Source of the DNA: Sphingomonas faeni
Lineage (GTDB): Bacteria; Pseudomonadota; Alphaproteobacteria; Sphingomonadales; Sphingomonadaceae
Direction: 5' to 3'
Assembly: GCF_023195535.1 (NCBI RefSeq)
Contig: NZ_JALPNF010000011.1
Span: 1 to 64,000, forward strand
Length of the DNA: 64,000 nt
This document shows positions 7,429 to 16,539 of this stretch, one piece after another; the first letter of the stretch is position 1; each line of letters opens with the position of its first letter. The position numbers and the translations under genes are program-made. The notes beneath the pieces were generated by a model. That model was not told the DNA's origin, made no database searches, and worked only from the letters and a program-made list of their open reading frames with translations.

Positions 7429-9672
7429 TTAAAGTGGCCGAGCCCGAATGACGTCTGCGAGCGCAGAATGTGGGATCCGGTTGCTCACGGTCTGCGAGCA
7501 GGCGAGTAGGCCGTTGGGGCAGTAGCGGTCGTCGTCCCAGCCGGGATGGTCGAGGATCGGGTAGAGACATGTCCCCTCGACCGGCACGCCGAGCGATTGT
7601 GCGATCTTCACCTCGCGCAGGATCATGCGGAGCCACGCGGGGCGGGCGCTGCCCTCGATCCCGGTCTCGGCGATGAAGATCGGGCGGCCGTAGCGGGCGT
7701 AGGCGTCGGCGAGGATCGCGTGGAGGGGGCGGCTGAGTGGGTGGTCGTAGGCTAGTGGGGGACCGCCGTGGATCCATTGGTTGTTGTGGTAGAAATTGAC
7801 GCCGACGATATCGAGCAATGCCGGGCGACCGCCGATCTGCGGCCACGCCTTGCCGGCGATCATGTCCCAGGCCTGGTATTGCGCGAGGCGGTGACCTTCG
7901 GCGGCGGGGGCGTCGTTGGGGCGGGCGGGGTCGGTGATGACGTTGATGACCGGGTCGGCGTGGACGAACCTTGCGGCGGGATCGATCGCGAGGATCGCCT
8001 CCATCGCGGCGATCGAGGCGCGGGCGAGTTGGACTTTGAGTTCGTAGCCGCGGTTGTGTGCGAACGGGTTGAGATAGGCTGCATCGCCGCCGCCCCAGGC
8101 GAAGAATGAGATCTCGTTGACCGGGGCATAGAAGCGGGTTTCGCCGGGCCCCGCGGCGCCGATATGACGCGCCGCGGCGGCCGCGAAGGCGGCGAAGCGG
8201 GTGACGAACGCGGGTGTCCAGATGTCGATGTCGTCGGGCAAGCCATAATGGAGCAGGTCCCAGATAACTTCGGTGCCTAACGCCTTGGCGGCGTCTAGCT
8301 GGCGGTCGAGGCTGGACCAGTCGTAGCGGCCGGGTTCGCGTTCGATCAGATGCCAGCGCAGGCCGTCGCGGACCGTCAGGATACCGAGCTTGGCGAGTTC
8401 GCTGTAATCATGCGCGGCGAGGATGTCGTGGTGGCTGGCGGCGATGACGTCGACGCGCTTGCGGTCGTGCGCGCGGCGGTGCGTGGAGGATTCGAAGCCG
8501 CCTTGCAGGAAGCTCCGGAATAGTCCGGTCGGGCGAGGTAGGGGCGGTCGGTCGGTAAGGACTTCGGCAAACAGGCTTTCCCAGCGGGGGACGACGGCGG
8601 CGACTGCGTAGTCGGAGTCGACTTTGGCGCGGAGGGCGGTGCCGAGGCGGGTCCGGAGTGTCGGGTCTTCGAGCAGTTTTGTGATCGCCGCGGCAACTGA
8701 GGGCGGGTCTTCGTGGGGGACGAACAGGCCGCTGACCCCATCGACGATCTGTTGTTCGGAACCGTTGTCGCGCGTTGCAATGACCGGAAGGCGTGCGGCG
8801 CCGGCTTCGGCGATGACGTGCGGCATGCCTTCGCCGCGCGAGAGCCAGACGAATATGTCGAGCGCGGCGAGCAAGTCGGGTACGTCGTCGCGGTCGCCGA
8901 GGAAGGCGAGGGCAGTGTCCAAACCGAGGGCGTGCGCGCGGTTGCGGAGTGCTGGGGCATATTCGGGAATGAAGGCGTCTGGTCCGCCGATGACAACGAA
9001 GCGGGCGCGGGGGTGGCTGGCGTGGACGAGCGCGGCGGCATCAATGAAGTCCTCGACGCGCTTTTTCGGGTCGAGCCGGCCTAGCCACCCAACCAGCGGT
9101 ACGTCGTCGGCGATCCCTAGCGTCGCACGGACCGGCGCGCGGCGGGCGGGGTCGAAGGCGCGCGTGTCGACCATCGACGGGATTTCGACCGCGTGGTGTT
9201 CGCGGCCGGGCATGCGGCTTGCGGCGGCGTCGCGGATCGAGGCACAGACGCCGACGTAGCGCGCGGTGAAATGCTTGGGGCCGGCGAGTGCTTCGGAGAC
9301 GAGGCCGCCATGTTCGATCAACGGCGGGCGGAGGTGCATGCGTTCGAGCGCGGGGTAGATGTCCGCGACATTCTGGCACGAGACGACCACGTCATACGCG
9401 GGCAGCTTGCTCGCGAGGTAGGCGACGGTCTCGTCGAAGCCGAGCGCGTAGGGCGTGCGGTCGACGGGGACGCCGATCGCTTCCAGTTGCGCGTGCGTCT
9501 GCTCGGACATGCCGTCCTTCCGGAAGCAGGCGACGACCTCGATCCGGTAGCGGGTGGGATCGAGCGCCTGGGCAAGCAGCCGCACTTCCGTCTCCTCGCC
9601 GCCGACGACGAGCCAGGCGAATACGAACAGGATGCGGATCGGTCGGGCGTCGGCGGTAAGTGCGGTGCTCAA
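7429..9672 (-). CDS. fused glycosyltransferase (GT4) and GH1-like glycosidase
   Basis: The 747-residue protein joins two enzymes. Residues about 10-375 form a GT-B glycosyltransferase with the C-terminal EX7E motif in GEGMPHVIAEAG and a VGWLGRLDPKKR nucleotide-sugar region. Residues about 400-747 form a clan GH-A (GH1-like) barrel: the acid/base Glu sits in APVNEISFF and the nucleophile in FIAETGIEGS. A glycosyltransferase and a glycosidase in one chain suggests building and trimming, or a transglycosylating role, in one glycan pathway; this is inference. The start is TTG, overlapping the stop of the upstream dehydrogenase gene (TTGA), which implies translational coupling. It is the last gene of the operon. 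Confidence 0.82.
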   Translation of the reverse strand: MSTALTADARPIRILFVFAWLVVGGEETEVRLLAQALDPTRYRIEVVACFRKDGMSEQTHAQLEAIGVPVDRTPYALGFDETVAYLASKLPAYDVVVSCQNVADIYPALERMHLRPPLIEHGGLVSEALAGPKHFTARYVGVCASIRDAAASRMPGREHHAVEIPSMVDTRAFDPARRAPVRATLGIADDVPLVGWLGRLDPKKRVEDFIDAAALVHASHPRARFVVIGGPDAFIPEYAPALRNRAHALGLDTALAFLGDRDDVPDLLAALDIFVWLSRGEGMPHVIAEAGAARLPVIATRDNGSEQQIVDGVSGLFVPHEDPPSVAAAITKLLEDPTLRTRLGTALRAKVDSDYAVAAVVPRWESLFAEVLTDRPPLPRPTGLFRSFLQGGFESSTHRRAHDRKRVDVIAASHHDILAAHDYSELAKLGILTVRDGLRWHLIEREPGRYDWSSLDRQLDAAKALGTEVIWDLLHYGLPDDIDIWTPAFVTRFAAFAAAAARHIGAAGPGETRFYAPVNEISFFAWGGGDAAYLNPFAHNRGYELKVQLARASIAAMEAILAIDPAARFVHADPVINVITDPARPNDAPAAEGHRLAQYQAWDMIAGKAWPQIGGRPALLDIVGVNFYHNNQWIHGGPPLAYDHPLSRPLHAILADAYARYGRPIFIAETGIEGSARPAWLRMILREVKIAQSLGVPVEGTCLYPILDHPGWDDDRYCPNGLLACSQTVSNRIPHSALADVIRARPL

Positions 9673-10769
9673 TCGCCGACCTTGAAAACGATCTGGAGGA
9701 ATTCGGGCCGCTCGCCGACCAGCTTTGCGATGAACTTGGGGGCGTCGTCATAGGGCACGACGTGTGTGATGAGCTGCGCGCGGATCTCGGGGCCGCGGGC
9801 GAGAAGGAGCTTCACCGTCTCGTTGGCGAGGCGGCGGCGGTCCCATTGAAAGCCGAGCCCTCGGGGGACGCGGTTGATCTGGGCGCAGCGGAGGTTGAGG
9901 CCGTTGTGGTGGAATTCCTCGCCGAGCCGGAGCCGGTCCGCGCCGCCCTGGTAGAAAGCGAGGTCGATCACCGTGCCCTGCGGCCTTAGCGCGCGCATCG
10001 CGGCGTGGAGACTGGCGGCGTCGGCGCGGGTTTGAAACACGACGTCCGCACCGCGATCGTCGCCGCCGTGCAGCCAGCGTGCCTTGGCGTACGCCCAGGC
10101 CTGGTCCTCGGTCATCGCGGTGATGCCGAGACATTCGGCGCGCAGGCGGCGGAAGGGGGAGGGGTCGGCGATCACGACTTCGCTGGCGCCGGCGGCCTGT
10201 GCGAACAGGGCGGTGAGCATGCCGACGATGCCCGCACCGATCACCAGCGCGGGGCGGCCGCGGATGCCGTCGCCGAGGTTGACGACATTGGGGCCGAGCA
10301 GTTCAGCATCGGCGTGAAGGATGCCGTTGGCGGCGATCGGCCCCATCTGGCCGATATAGATGCCGAGGATCGGATCGAGCTCGAGCGGGAGCTTGGTCAG
10401 CAGGTCGTTGAACGGGTCAGCGGTGTGGCCGGTCTTGTGGCCGAAGACGGTGCCGACGACGTCGCCGTTCGCGAAATCGTCGACCCGGCTGTCGCTGACG
10501 CGCGCGCATTCCATGTAGCCGAGGAACGGCACGGGATAGTGCGCGCTCGGTTCGCCGGGGACGAACACGCCGCGCCCTGCGTCCCAGCGCGAGTGGAGAT
10601 ACGGGTTGCTGTTCTTGACGAAGGTGAGTTCGGTGCCGGCGGAGAAGCCGGTGTAGAGCAGGTCGAGGCGGACTTGGCCGTCACCCGGAGGCGCTTCGTC
10701 ATAACCGAAGAAATAGGCCTGGCCGGGGCGTTCGACGCCGAGCGAGCGGACGTGGCGCCACTCAGACAT
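9669..10769 (-). CDS. medium-chain dehydrogenase-like protein without zinc ligands
   Basis: The 366-residue protein belongs to the MDR superfamily: a GroES-like N-terminal half with GFSAGTELTFVKN, then a Rossmann domain with the GxGxxG in VIGAGIVGML around residue 180. The usual catalytic Cys/His-Glu zinc ligands and the structural four-Cys loop are absent, so a zinc-independent oxidoreductase of nucleotide sugars or sugars is more likely than an alcohol dehydrogenase. ATG 10769 overlaps the upstream stop in ATGTCTGA. The frame could extend to 10895, but that part overlaps the neighbouring gene. Family recognition is good; substrate is unknown. Confidence 0.78.
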   Translation of the reverse strand: MSEWRHVRSLGVERPGQAYFFGYDEAPPGDGQVRLDLLYTGFSAGTELTFVKNSNPYLHSRWDAGRGVFVPGEPSAHYPVPFLGYMECARVSDSRVDDFANGDVVGTVFGHKTGHTADPFNDLLTKLPLELDPILGIYIGQMGPIAANGILHADAELLGPNVVNLGDGIRGRPALVIGAGIVGMLTALFAQAAGASEVVIADPSPFRRLRAECLGITAMTEDQAWAYAKARWLHGGDDRGADVVFQTRADAASLHAAMRALRPQGTVIDLAFYQGGADRLRLGEEFHHNGLNLRCAQINRVPRGLGFQWDRRRLANETVKLLLARGPEIRAQLITHVVPYDDAPKFIAKLVGERPEFLQIVFKVGD

Positions 10770-12831
10770 GCGCCACCTCGCGCTCGCAGACGTCGATCGC
10801 GCGACCTTCGACGGCGGAGCGTTCGATCGCCAGCGCGAGGCGGAGTGTTTCGAGCGCGGCGGGGTAGGGGCAGCGGATACGGTTCTCGCTCCCACGGACC
10901 GCGTCGATGAAGTCGCGATCCTCCAGCACGACCGGGTCGCTGCCGGTGCCGCGGACCGGGCGACCGCGGCCGATGTCGATCATCACGTCTCGGTCGGTCA
11001 GTTCGATCGCCAAACCTTCGCCGAACAGGTGCAGGCCGACGCGGTGGTTCCAGTTGAGCAAGCAGGTCGAGGCGAAGTTGGCGATCGCGCCGCTCGCGAA
11101 GGTGAGCATCGCGGTGCTGGTTGTCGCGACGTCGAGGCCGGGGAAGGCGGCGCGGTCGATATGGCCCGACTGGCCGTAGACGCGGACGACGTCGCCAACG
11201 AGATAGCGCGCGAGATCGACCAAGTGCGTCGTCTGTTCGAGCATCTGGCCGCCCGATGCGTCCTTCTTCCACCACCAGCGCGGCGGCGGGGTTGAGTCGA
11301 GCCAATAGCCGGACAGGAGGCGCGCCGGCGTCGCGGAGAGCAGCGCCTTCACCTCGTCAACGGTGTCGAGATAGCGCCAGTGATAGCCGACCGCAGTGAC
11401 GAGACCAAGCCGATCCACCGACGCCGCGACGTCCTCCGCGGTGCCGAGATCGAGCGCGACGGGCTTTTCGACGAAGAACGGCAGCTTGTGGTCGATCGCG
11501 AGGCGTTCGGGTTCGCCGTGCGCGAACGGCGGCACGCAGATGTAGAGCGCGTCGAGGTCTACCGCGGCCAGCATCGCGGAGGCATCGTCGAACGCGCGCG
11601 CGCCGAAGCGGGCGGCGGCCTCAGTCGCGCGGGCCATGTCAACGTCGGCCACCGCGACGATCGCGACGTCGTCGAACTGCTCGAAGACGCCGAAATGGCG
11701 ATTGGCGATGCCGCCTGCGCCGATGAACCCGATCCGTGTCCGCTCCACGCCGTCTCCCTTTGTGTGTTTGGTCTGGTCTTGCACGGCGTCGTAGACCGCG
11801 CGCGTATCGGCGATCATGCGATCGGCCGAGAATAGGTCTTGCTGACGTTCGATCGACGCGCTGGCCAGCGCCTCGAGGCTATCGCGATCGGCTAGCAGGG
11901 TGATGACCGCATCGGCGAAACTCGCCGGGTCCGCGGCGGTCAGACGACCGGTGACGCCGTCCTCGATCGCTTCGGCATTGCCGGGTGCGACGGTGGCAAC
12001 GACGGGAAGCCCGGCGGCCATTGCTTCGAGCGCGACCAGCGGCAGGCCCTCGAACGCGGAAGGCAGAACGAGCAGGTCGGAAAGCGTCATAAGGTCGGCG
12101 ACGTCACTGCGGGTGCCGAGCATGCGGACCGTGCCGGCTAGGCCCTTGGCGGCGATGGCGCGCGCGGTCTGGGTGAGGAGGGGACCTTCGCCGGCGAGCA
12201 GTACGATCACATCCGGGTGCGCGGCGCGGATCGCCGGCAGCGCGTCAAGCAGGAGCGCGTGACCCTTTTGCTCGGCAAGGCGCGCGACCATCAGCAATAC
12301 CGGCGCGTCACCGACACCCCATTCGCCGCGCAGCGCCGCTCTCGACCGTGACGGCCGGTGCGGGCCGACGCCGTTGTGGATCGTCTCGACCAGCGCAGGA
12401 TCGACGCCGGCCGCGCGGTAGCTGTCGCCGACCGCATCGGAAACGCAGATCAGTCGTGCGAGCGCGGTCGAGGTCTTACGGTGCTCGTCGCACTGCGCCG
12501 CGTCGGTCAGCAGATAGGGAAGATGCTCGGTGCGGACGACGGGCACGCCCGCGGCCTGCGCGGCACGGACCGCGGCATGGCCTTCCCAACCGATCCCGGC
12601 ATGGACGTGGACGATATCCGGTGCCGACCGCTGCATCCAGCGCGTCAACGCGGCGTCGTCGTCGAGCATCTTGACCGCAAAGCCCCTGGCGGCGGCGCGT
12701 TCGAGCAACCCGGTGGCAGGACGCCCTGCAAAGACGATCTCGTCGCCGGCAAGGCCTTCCGCGAGCATCATCATGTGCGCGCCGACGCCGGACGGGGCCA
12801 GGCTGTCGGTCAGCATGCAGATACGGGTCAT
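10762..12831 (-). CDS. fused glycosyltransferase (GT4) and Gfo/Idh/MocA oxidoreductase
   Basis: The 689-residue protein has a GT-B glycosyltransferase at residues 1-350 (HVHAGIGWEGH; LLMVARLAEQKGH; EX7E in FEGLPLVALEAM). A short linker leads to a Gfo/Idh/MocA oxidoreductase from about residue 362 (RIGFIGAGGIANRHF, the GxGxxG NAD(P) site) with the family signature EKPVAL near residue 460 and GYHWRYLDTV after it. Such oxidoreductases act on sugars, often as nucleotide sugars. The fusion suggests that one polypeptide makes and transfers an oxidised or epimerised sugar, which is inference. ATG overlaps the upstream stop (ATGA). Confidence 0.84.
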   Translation of the reverse strand: MTRICMLTDSLAPSGVGAHMMMLAEGLAGDEIVFAGRPATGLLERAAARGFAVKMLDDDAALTRWMQRSAPDIVHVHAGIGWEGHAAVRAAQAAGVPVVRTEHLPYLLTDAAQCDEHRKTSTALARLICVSDAVGDSYRAAGVDPALVETIHNGVGPHRPSRSRAALRGEWGVGDAPVLLMVARLAEQKGHALLLDALPAIRAAHPDVIVLLAGEGPLLTQTARAIAAKGLAGTVRMLGTRSDVADLMTLSDLLVLPSAFEGLPLVALEAMAAGLPVVATVAPGNAEAIEDGVTGRLTAADPASFADAVITLLADRDSLEALASASIERQQDLFSADRMIADTRAVYDAVQDQTKHTKGDGVERTRIGFIGAGGIANRHFGVFEQFDDVAIVAVADVDMARATEAAARFGARAFDDASAMLAAVDLDALYICVPPFAHGEPERLAIDHKLPFFVEKPVALDLGTAEDVAASVDRLGLVTAVGYHWRYLDTVDEVKALLSATPARLLSGYWLDSTPPPRWWWKKDASGGQMLEQTTHLVDLARYLVGDVVRVYGQSGHIDRAAFPGLDVATTSTAMLTFASGAIANFASTCLLNWNHRVGLHLFGEGLAIELTDRDVMIDIGRGRPVRGTGSDPVVLEDRDFIDAVRGSENRIRCPYPAALETLRLALAIERSAVEGRAIDVCEREVAHV

Positions 12832-15218
12832 TCTGCTGCCGATGATATAGGGGCCTGCGATGTGATCGATTGCGCAGCCATCTTGGCGGCCATGCGGCGA
12901 TAGGTGGCGAGCGCTTGTCCCACGACCTGGTCCATATTGTAGTAGCGATAGGTCGCGAGCCGGCCGACGAAAGTAACGCCTTCCTCCGCATCGGCGAGCG
13001 CTTCGTAGCGTTTGAACAGCGCCTGATTTTCGGGGCGGGGGATCGGGTAATAGGGGTCACCCTCCGCGCTCGGGAACTCGTAGCTGATGCTGGTCTTCGC
13101 GTGGAGCTGGCCGGTCAGGTGTTTGTATTCGGTGATGCGGGTCTGGGGCACGGTCTCGTCGGGATAGTTGACGACCGCGACCGGCTGGAACTGGGCGACG
13201 TCGTGCGTCTCATGACGAAACTGGAGGCTGCGATAGGGCAGCTTGCCGAAACGGAAATCGAAATATTCGTCGATCGGGCCGGTGAAGACGATGTGGTCGA
13301 CGTCGATGCGGTCGATCACGTCGCGGTATTCCACGCCGAGATCGAGCGTGATGCCGGGGTGGTCGAGCATCGCCTCGAACATCCGGGTGTAGCCGTTCGC
13401 CGGCATCGCCTGGAACTTATCGGTGAAATAGCGGTCGTCGGTCGAGGTGCGGGTCGGCACGCGGGCGGTGACGGCGCGGTCGAGTTCGGACGGATCGAGG
13501 CCCCATTGCTTGCGCGTATAGCCGCGGAAGAACGTCTCGTAGAGATCGCGGCCGACCGCGGCGACGACAACGTCTTCCGAGGTGCGTATGTCCTCGACCG
13601 ACTCCGCTCGGCTGGCGAGGAAGGCCGCGGCTTCCGCGTCGTCCTCGAGCGACAGGCCGTAGAGTGCGTTGAGCGTGGTGCGGTTGATCGGCATCGGCAC
13701 GAGCTTTTCGTCGACGCTGGCGAGGACGCGGTGTTCGTAGGGGCGCCACTCGGTGAAGCGTGACAGATAGTCGAACACGTCGGCGGAATTGGTGTGGAAG
13801 ATGTGAGGGCCGTAGCGGTGGATCAGCACGCCCGCCGCGTCATGCTCGTCATACGCGTTGCCGCCGATGTGCGGGCGGCGGTCGACGACGAGGACGCGCT
13901 GGCCGCTGTCGCTCGCGAGCCGTTCCGCAAGGACCGCGCCGGCGAACCCCGCGCCGACGATCAACGTGTCGTAGCGTTCGCGTTCCCGGGCGGGGCGGAA
14001 AGTGCGTTTCGCGGTGAGGATGCGGTCGATCTCGGTTGCCATGGCGGTTTGGGTCCGGTCCCAAGATTGTGTGGCGAGCAGGCTGTCGGCTTCGTCGCGC
14101 CATGCGCCTTCGCGGGGGAGGGCGAGGGCGGCCTCGCAGGCGACGACGAACGCGGTTGCGTCGGAGGCGATCGCCACGGCGGCCGCATCTCCGTAGTGGC
14201 GGATCACGTCGACGATCGGCGTGGAGACGACGGGCAAGCCGCCGGCGAGATATTCGGGGGTCTTGGTCGGGCTGATGAAGCGGGTCGCGGCGTTGATCGC
14301 GAACGGCATCAGCGCGACGTCCCAGCCAGAGAGATAGGCGGGGAGCTCGTCGTACCCACGTCCGCCGAGCCAGTGGATATTGGCGCGGCGGGGCAGGTGC
14401 GCGGGGTCGATCTTCACGACCGGACCGATCATCACGAACGACCAGTCAGGACGTGCAGCGGCGACGGCGTCGATCAGTGAGAGGTCGATGCGTTCGTCGA
14501 TGACGCCGAAGAAACCGAGCTTGGGGCCGGGGATGTGGCGCTGGTCTTCGGGTTCTACGTTGCCGGTACGCGCTTGGGCAAAATGTGCAACGTCGACCGC
14601 CGACGGGAAGGCGTGGACGTCGCCGTGGCGGTCGCGCTTGGCTTCGTACAGGCTGTAGCCGCCGGTGAAGACGAGATCGGCACGCGCGAGCAACCGCGCT
14701 TCGCGGTCGAGCAAAGCGGGGTCGGCGAAGCGGAACGCAGACAGTTCGTCCATGCAGTCGTAGACGACCGCAGCGGCGTCCATATGCTCTGCGAACGGGA
14801 GCATCATCGGCGTGTAGAACCAGAGCACCGGCTTGGCGCGAATGCTCGTGGCCACCAGCATGTCGAGCAGTTGCCGCAACCCCGCTTCGACCTGCTCGGC
14901 ATTCCACCAATGCGGCAGGCGCGGACGTAGCGCGATCACGTTATCGGCAAGGAAAGGGTGGTATTCGAGGAACGGCAACGGATGGTCGCACGGGATATAC
15001 TCTTCCCAAAAGAACACCGCCCGGGTTTGCGCGAATCGCCTCATTAGATGCTGTGGGCGCTGGGTGACGAAATCCCAGCGGAGGTGCGAGAAGCAAATCA
15101 GCGGGGCGGCATTTATGTCATCGGACTTTAAGAGGCTGGGGGTAGGTCCGATGCCGTGCACGCTCTTCCAATCCGCGGAACCGCGGTCATCCGCGTTGTC
15201 GCCCAAATCTAAAACCAT
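12828..15218 (-). CDS. glf: fused glycosyltransferase and UDP-galactopyranose mutase
   Basis: Residues 30-400 form a glycosyltransferase (ICFSHLRWDFVTQRPQHLM; KLGFFGVIDERID; PTKTPEYLAGGLPVV). From residue about 412 a complete UDP-galactopyranose mutase follows: FAD-binding TLIVGAGFAGAVLAERL, the GPHIFHTN and RFTEWRPYEHRV motifs, and the C-terminal YYNMDQVVGQALA. The mutase makes UDP-galactofuranose from UDP-galactopyranose, so this operon very probably builds a galactofuranose-containing glycan. The glycosyltransferase domain could use the product directly, which is inference. The start at 15218 is the longest ATG; DDINAAPLICFSH could begin slightly later. Confidence 0.86.
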   Translation of the reverse strand: MVLDLGDNADDRGSADWKSVHGIGPTPSLLKSDDINAAPLICFSHLRWDFVTQRPQHLMRRFAQTRAVFFWEEYIPCDHPLPFLEYHPFLADNVIALRPRLPHWWNAEQVEAGLRQLLDMLVATSIRAKPVLWFYTPMMLPFAEHMDAAAVVYDCMDELSAFRFADPALLDREARLLARADLVFTGGYSLYEAKRDRHGDVHAFPSAVDVAHFAQARTGNVEPEDQRHIPGPKLGFFGVIDERIDLSLIDAVAAARPDWSFVMIGPVVKIDPAHLPRRANIHWLGGRGYDELPAYLSGWDVALMPFAINAATRFISPTKTPEYLAGGLPVVSTPIVDVIRHYGDAAAVAIASDATAFVVACEAALALPREGAWRDEADSLLATQSWDRTQTAMATEIDRILTAKRTFRPARERERYDTLIVGAGFAGAVLAERLASDSGQRVLVVDRRPHIGGNAYDEHDAAGVLIHRYGPHIFHTNSADVFDYLSRFTEWRPYEHRVLASVDEKLVPMPINRTTLNALYGLSLEDDAEAAAFLASRAESVEDIRTSEDVVVAAVGRDLYETFFRGYTRKQWGLDPSELDRAVTARVPTRTSTDDRYFTDKFQAMPANGYTRMFEAMLDHPGITLDLGVEYRDVIDRIDVDHIVFTGPIDEYFDFRFGKLPYRSLQFRHETHDVAQFQPVAVVNYPDETVPQTRITEYKHLTGQLHAKTSISYEFPSAEGDPYYPIPRPENQALFKRYEALADAEEGVTFVGRLATYRYYNMDQVVGQALATYRRMAAKMAAQSITSQAPISSAAE

Positions 15219-15254
15219 GTTCCGACCAAGTCATCATGGCTCGTCGGGTTTTTG

Positions 15255-16415
15255 TTATTGCTTTGCATCATGTATTTGCTCGATAATTCGCGCCAGTCGT
15301 TTCACACTATGCGTCCATGTCCAACGTTCCAGAGCAGCCTCACGGGGCCGAAAATCATCGGCGGTTTCGCGCATTTTAAGGATCGCTTCGGCAAAGCCGT
15401 TCGCGGAAGCGGTCATGCCGGTCTCAGGTAGGATGAACTGCAGTCCGCAGCGCAGATCGGCATTGGCGAGCACGGGTAGCCCCGCGAGCATGTATTCGGT
15501 GAGGATAGCCGGCGCGCCGTCGTCGATGCCGCACACGACGCCGAACCTGGCGCGGTTCATCAGGTGATTGACCTCCTCGATCGGAACACCCGGTGGGCCG
15601 ACGAACTCGATCGATAGGTTCTGGTCTCTGGCGCGCTGACGTAGCGCGTCGGCATCCTCCCCATAGCCAAACACGCAAAGCGCGCGCACGTCGCGCGGCA
15701 GGTTCGCGAGCGCGTCGAACAAGATATCGTGGCGTTTATACGGTTGCGCCGCGGCGACGTAGATCAGGTCGACATCCTTGGCCGTGCCGAGCGGGCGGAA
15801 CTGGTGAGTCGCAGCGAATTCGGGACCGATTGGCAGGATCGCGGTACGCATGCCCGGGTGGCGGGCCTCGACTTCGTCCGACTGCCACTGCGCGCCGGTG
15901 ATGACGAGATCGAAATGTCGGCTCACCTCGGCTGGCACGCGCAACGAGGGTGCGTCGATCGAGTTGTAGAGGATGATGCTGTTCGCACACAGCGCGAGCA
16001 ACTCGGCCGCGACGCCCAGGCCCAGCACGACGAGGATGTGCGGCGCGCCGAACGCCTCGACGAACGCGATCATCTGCGACGAGGCAAAGGGAGCGTGCTC
16101 GTCGTCAATGCGGAATGCGCGACGCGTCATAACCGCGTTGTCCCTGCTGAACGGCGGCTCATCCGCGCCGCGCCAATGATGCCAGATTTCAGCCTGATCG
16201 ACGATACCGGCGGCCACTAGCGCGAGCGGTAGCCGCTCCAGATAGCCGCCAGTCACGTCCGCGGCGACGAGGTCGCCGATCCAGGGCTGGCTCGCCGAAC
16301 CGACCGCGTGCACAGGCAGCACGGCAGGTGACGGGCAGTCGTGCCCGGGATGCGGGCCATCTACCCAGTCGCTGATGACGACGACCGATCGCCGAGCCGT
16401 CAACGGTGCCGCCAT
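15255..16415 (-). CDS. glycosyltransferase, GT-B fold
   Basis: The 386-residue protein starts MAAPLTARRSVVVISDWVDG and has a GT-B profile: a C-terminal Rossmann half with DLIYVAAAQPYKRHD, a GPPGVPIEEVNHLMNRA binding helix and DGAPAILTEYMLAGLPV, the donor-site acidic motif. ATG 16415 is preceded by GAGGGAGAAG. A second ATG (16433) and the longer frame to 16616 are less likely. It is the first gene of the glycan operon and sits 36 bases before the mutase fusion. Acceptor and donor cannot be told. Confidence 0.8.
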   Translation of the reverse strand: MAAPLTARRSVVVISDWVDGPHPGHDCPSPAVLPVHAVGSASQPWIGDLVAADVTGGYLERLPLALVAAGIVDQAEIWHHWRGADEPPFSRDNAVMTRRAFRIDDEHAPFASSQMIAFVEAFGAPHILVVLGLGVAAELLALCANSIILYNSIDAPSLRVPAEVSRHFDLVITGAQWQSDEVEARHPGMRTAILPIGPEFAATHQFRPLGTAKDVDLIYVAAAQPYKRHDILFDALANLPRDVRALCVFGYGEDADALRQRARDQNLSIEFVGPPGVPIEEVNHLMNRARFGVVCGIDDGAPAILTEYMLAGLPVLANADLRCGLQFILPETGMTASANGFAEAILKMRETADDFRPREAALERWTWTHSVKRLARIIEQIHDAKQ

Positions 16416-16539
16416 CTGTGACTTCTCCCTCATCGGTATCTCTAACCGCCGGTTGCCCGATCCGCAGATGAGGCGATGCCAGGTCCCATTGGCGCCAGAC
16501 ATGCATCGAATGCCGCAAGACCGTCCGGCGATCCGCCAA

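Noticed and set aside
8624..9259. plus-strand frames opposite the glycosyltransferase fusion
   Set aside because: GC-rich antisense shadows with Ser/Arg bias; the minus-strand frame has clear family motifs.
9669..10895. 408-residue version of the dehydrogenase
   Set aside because: The first 42 codons lie inside the upstream gene and read as Arg/Ser-rich shadow; ATG 10769 gives the family N-terminus.
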